A DNA stretch of 42,853 nucleotides from Spirochaetae bacterium HGW-Spirochaetae-5 (GTDB taxonomy: Bacteria; Spirochaetota; UBA4802; UBA5550), in assembly GCA_002839285.1 (NCBI GenBank), contig PGXT01000054.1, positions 15,596 through 58,448 on the forward strand. Reading direction: 5' to 3'. The position numbers and the translations under genes were made by a program. The notes beneath the pieces are model-generated. The model was not told the DNA's origin. It searched no databases and saw only the letters and a list, made by a program, of their open reading frames with translations. Below are positions 41,924 to 42,853 of the stretch, one piece after another (within the stretch, counting starts at the first letter, position 1; every line of letters starts with the position of its first letter).

Positions 41924-42853
41924 CTAAAAGCTCGACACGCAGGCAGAGTGACAGGCCGAGTGGCAAGCCGAGTGTACACATGCCGAGTGGCAAGCCGAAT
42001 GGCACGCCGAGTGTACACATGCAGAGTGACAGGCCGAATGGCATGCCGAGTGACATGCATCGTAACTGAATGATGAAATGTTCTCTATACCCGATGCCGC
42101 AGCGGATTCCGCAGCCTTGATGTCGGGCTGTTTGAAAAGAGATTCCACATTTTCAACTATTGAGGCTGAAAAATTTTCCACATTTTCAACTATACCTTCG
42201 GCAAAATCTTTTAAGCCCTCCGCGGCAGATCCCCCCTGATCTGCAATTTTACTGAAAAAACCTGCGGGATCACCGGGGACAGGTGAAGCGGGAATAATAC
42301 TTCCGGCATATTTTTCCGGATCTGAAGTAAATGTATCATTGATAATAATCCATCCGGAATTGCCGCTGAAATAATCTTTCCGTTTATCAGGAGAGGATGC
42401 TGTAAAATCCCTCCAGTGCCGGTCAATTTTCTCTGTATAAAGTTCAGCCGTTTTCTCAATATCTCCTTTCCAGATTTTTGACTGAAGTGATTTCCCTGTG
42501 CTTTTAAGTATCAGAGGTATTTTTCTTTTATCCAGTGTGCCGTCAGAGGCAATGGATAATATAAACTGTTTTTCGTAAGGAGTAAGATCCTCCCCTTCAG
42601 ATTTGATAACGGCAACCTGAAGCGGATTGCGGTTAAGAATATCTATGTACCCCCTGTTGAACAAATCCATTACTATAAGTGCTATACTTTTTGACGGTTT
42701 GTTTAGAAACATTGCGGCTTCAACAGGATTTAGATTTTCTATTATCTCACCTGTTCTGAAGGTCTCTATCTGTATCTCCGGCGCTATATATTCAGGTTTC
42801 TTTTCGAAGCGTTTTTTAATAGATGGGTGAATTTTCAGAATCATCAGCAGAAG
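41924..42853 (-). CDS. Cysteine-repeat protein, candidate modified substrate (5' end beyond window)
   Basis: At least 306 residues from the ATG at 42844; the frame remains open to the window edge (LLL before it), so the true start is probably upstream, after a membrane segment. The N-terminal part resembles the cytoplasmic domain of DUF2207/TIGR04222-type membrane proteins: LNPVEAAMFLNKPSKSIALI, VMDLFNRGYIDI, EDLTPYEKQFILSI. A low-complexity linker with two copies of (S/A)IVENVE(S/N) follows. The tail (about 262-306) is DAC, then three times HSACHSACHSACV, then SSF: ten Cys, nine HSAC units. Its stop codon overlaps the ribosome site of the radical SAM gene. TIGR04222-type proteins commonly end in Cys-rich low-complexity tails; modification is inferred from context. 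Confidence 0.8.
   Translation of the reverse strand, partial: LLLMILKIHPSIKKRFEKKPEYIAPEIQIETFRTGEIIENLNPVEAAMFLNKPSKSIALIVMDLFNRGYIDILNRNPLQVAVIKSEGEDLTPYEKQFILSIASDGTLDKRKIPLILKSTGKSLQSKIWKGDIEKTAELYTEKIDRHWRDFTASSPDKRKDYFSGNSGWIIINDTFTSDPEKYAGSIIPASPVPGDPAGFFSKIADQGGSAAEGLKDFAEGIVENVENFSASIVENVESLFKQPDIKAAESAAASGIENISSFSYDACHSACHSACHSACVHSACHSACHSACVHSACHSACHSACVSSF
41936..42061 (-). repeat. HSAC-encoding tandem repeat (three 39-bp blocks)
   Basis: Encodes DAC followed by three identical 13-residue blocks (HSAC, HSAC, HSAC, V). Codons vary at synonymous sites: His CAC/CAT, Ser TCG/TCT, Ala GCA/GCC/GCG/GCT, Cys TGC/TGT. The peptide is perfectly periodic while the DNA is not, which indicates selection on the amino-acid repeat. 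Confidence 0.9.

Noticed and set aside
41936-42061. CRISPR-like array
   Set aside because: The periodic DNA is coding, with a 39-bp superperiod and no distinct spacers; no cas genes are present.
41866-42069. Plus-strand ORF with repeated PSGKPNG-like units opposite the HSAC tail
   Set aside because: It is the antisense shadow of the HSAC repeat, has no ribosome site, and its periodicity follows from the real gene on the minus strand.

Overview
The window is about 43 kb of moderately AT-rich chromosome from a Gram-negative-type bacterium. It encodes several signal-peptide-bearing beta-barrel or OmpA-like outer-membrane proteins, plus scattered chemotaxis genes (cheW, a Cache-type chemoreceptor, cheD, an HDOD protein). 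The mix of CheD, HDOD, ComFB-like, FlgD-Ig/OmpA and HhH/lamin-tail surface proteins fits Spirochaetota best, but that is an inference from gene content. No rRNA gene, tRNA gene, CRISPR array, transposase or phage gene was recognised.

Layout. 1-1042: the tail of an ABC-F ATPase and a broken YfcH-like epimerase. 1438-7985: cheW, a chemoreceptor, an fdhD operon with an unknown partner, then cheD and HDOD. 8207-14912 (mostly minus): smpB, htpG, a small membrane protein, a mannosyl-3-phosphoglycerate-phosphatase-like HAD enzyme overlapping a large OmpA/Ig-repeat protein. 15137-21545 (plus): threonylcarbamoyl-AMP synthase, a CysZ/EI24-like protein, thymidylate kinase, an SppA fused to an extra beta-rich N-terminal domain, and a degenerate REC-GGDEF protein. 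21621-28422: DUF1015, CCA transferase, and a four-gene surface operon (lamin-tail, barrel-HhH, small ORF, barrel). 28913-36975: Lon, a ComFB-like protein, tadA, nitroreductase, a VapC/Phd toxin-antitoxin pair, DsbD and a NagD-like HAD. 37444-38563: hisE-hisG. 38793-42853 (minus): a putative peptide-modification operon running off the right edge.

The most unusual system is the right-hand operon. A protein with a DUF2207/TIGR04222-like N-terminal domain ends in three perfect copies of a 13-residue block (HSAC, HSAC, HSAC, V), giving ten cysteines spaced mainly CxxxC. Nine nucleotides downstream begins an enzyme with a PqqD-like recognition domain, radical SAM CxxxCxxC and a SPASM domain. Two zinc-ribbon proteins, one rich in coiled coil and one membrane-anchored, follow with no gap. 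This looks like a RiPP-type cysteine-repeat modification locus. In this sequence the radical SAM gene is interrupted where its GGEP motif should be.

Three genes (the YfcH-like epimerase, hisG and the radical SAM gene) each lack a short segment at a conserved core motif, two of them with a frameshift. This is either real decay or an assembly/consensus problem and needs read-level checking.

Intergenic DNA is dense in palindromic repeats, and the families segregate by gene orientation. A roughly 110-135 bp three-hairpin element occupies five of six divergent promoter regions (with a possible remnant in the sixth). A different hairpin family sits between convergent genes. A 303-bp nested inverted repeat lies upstream of hisE.
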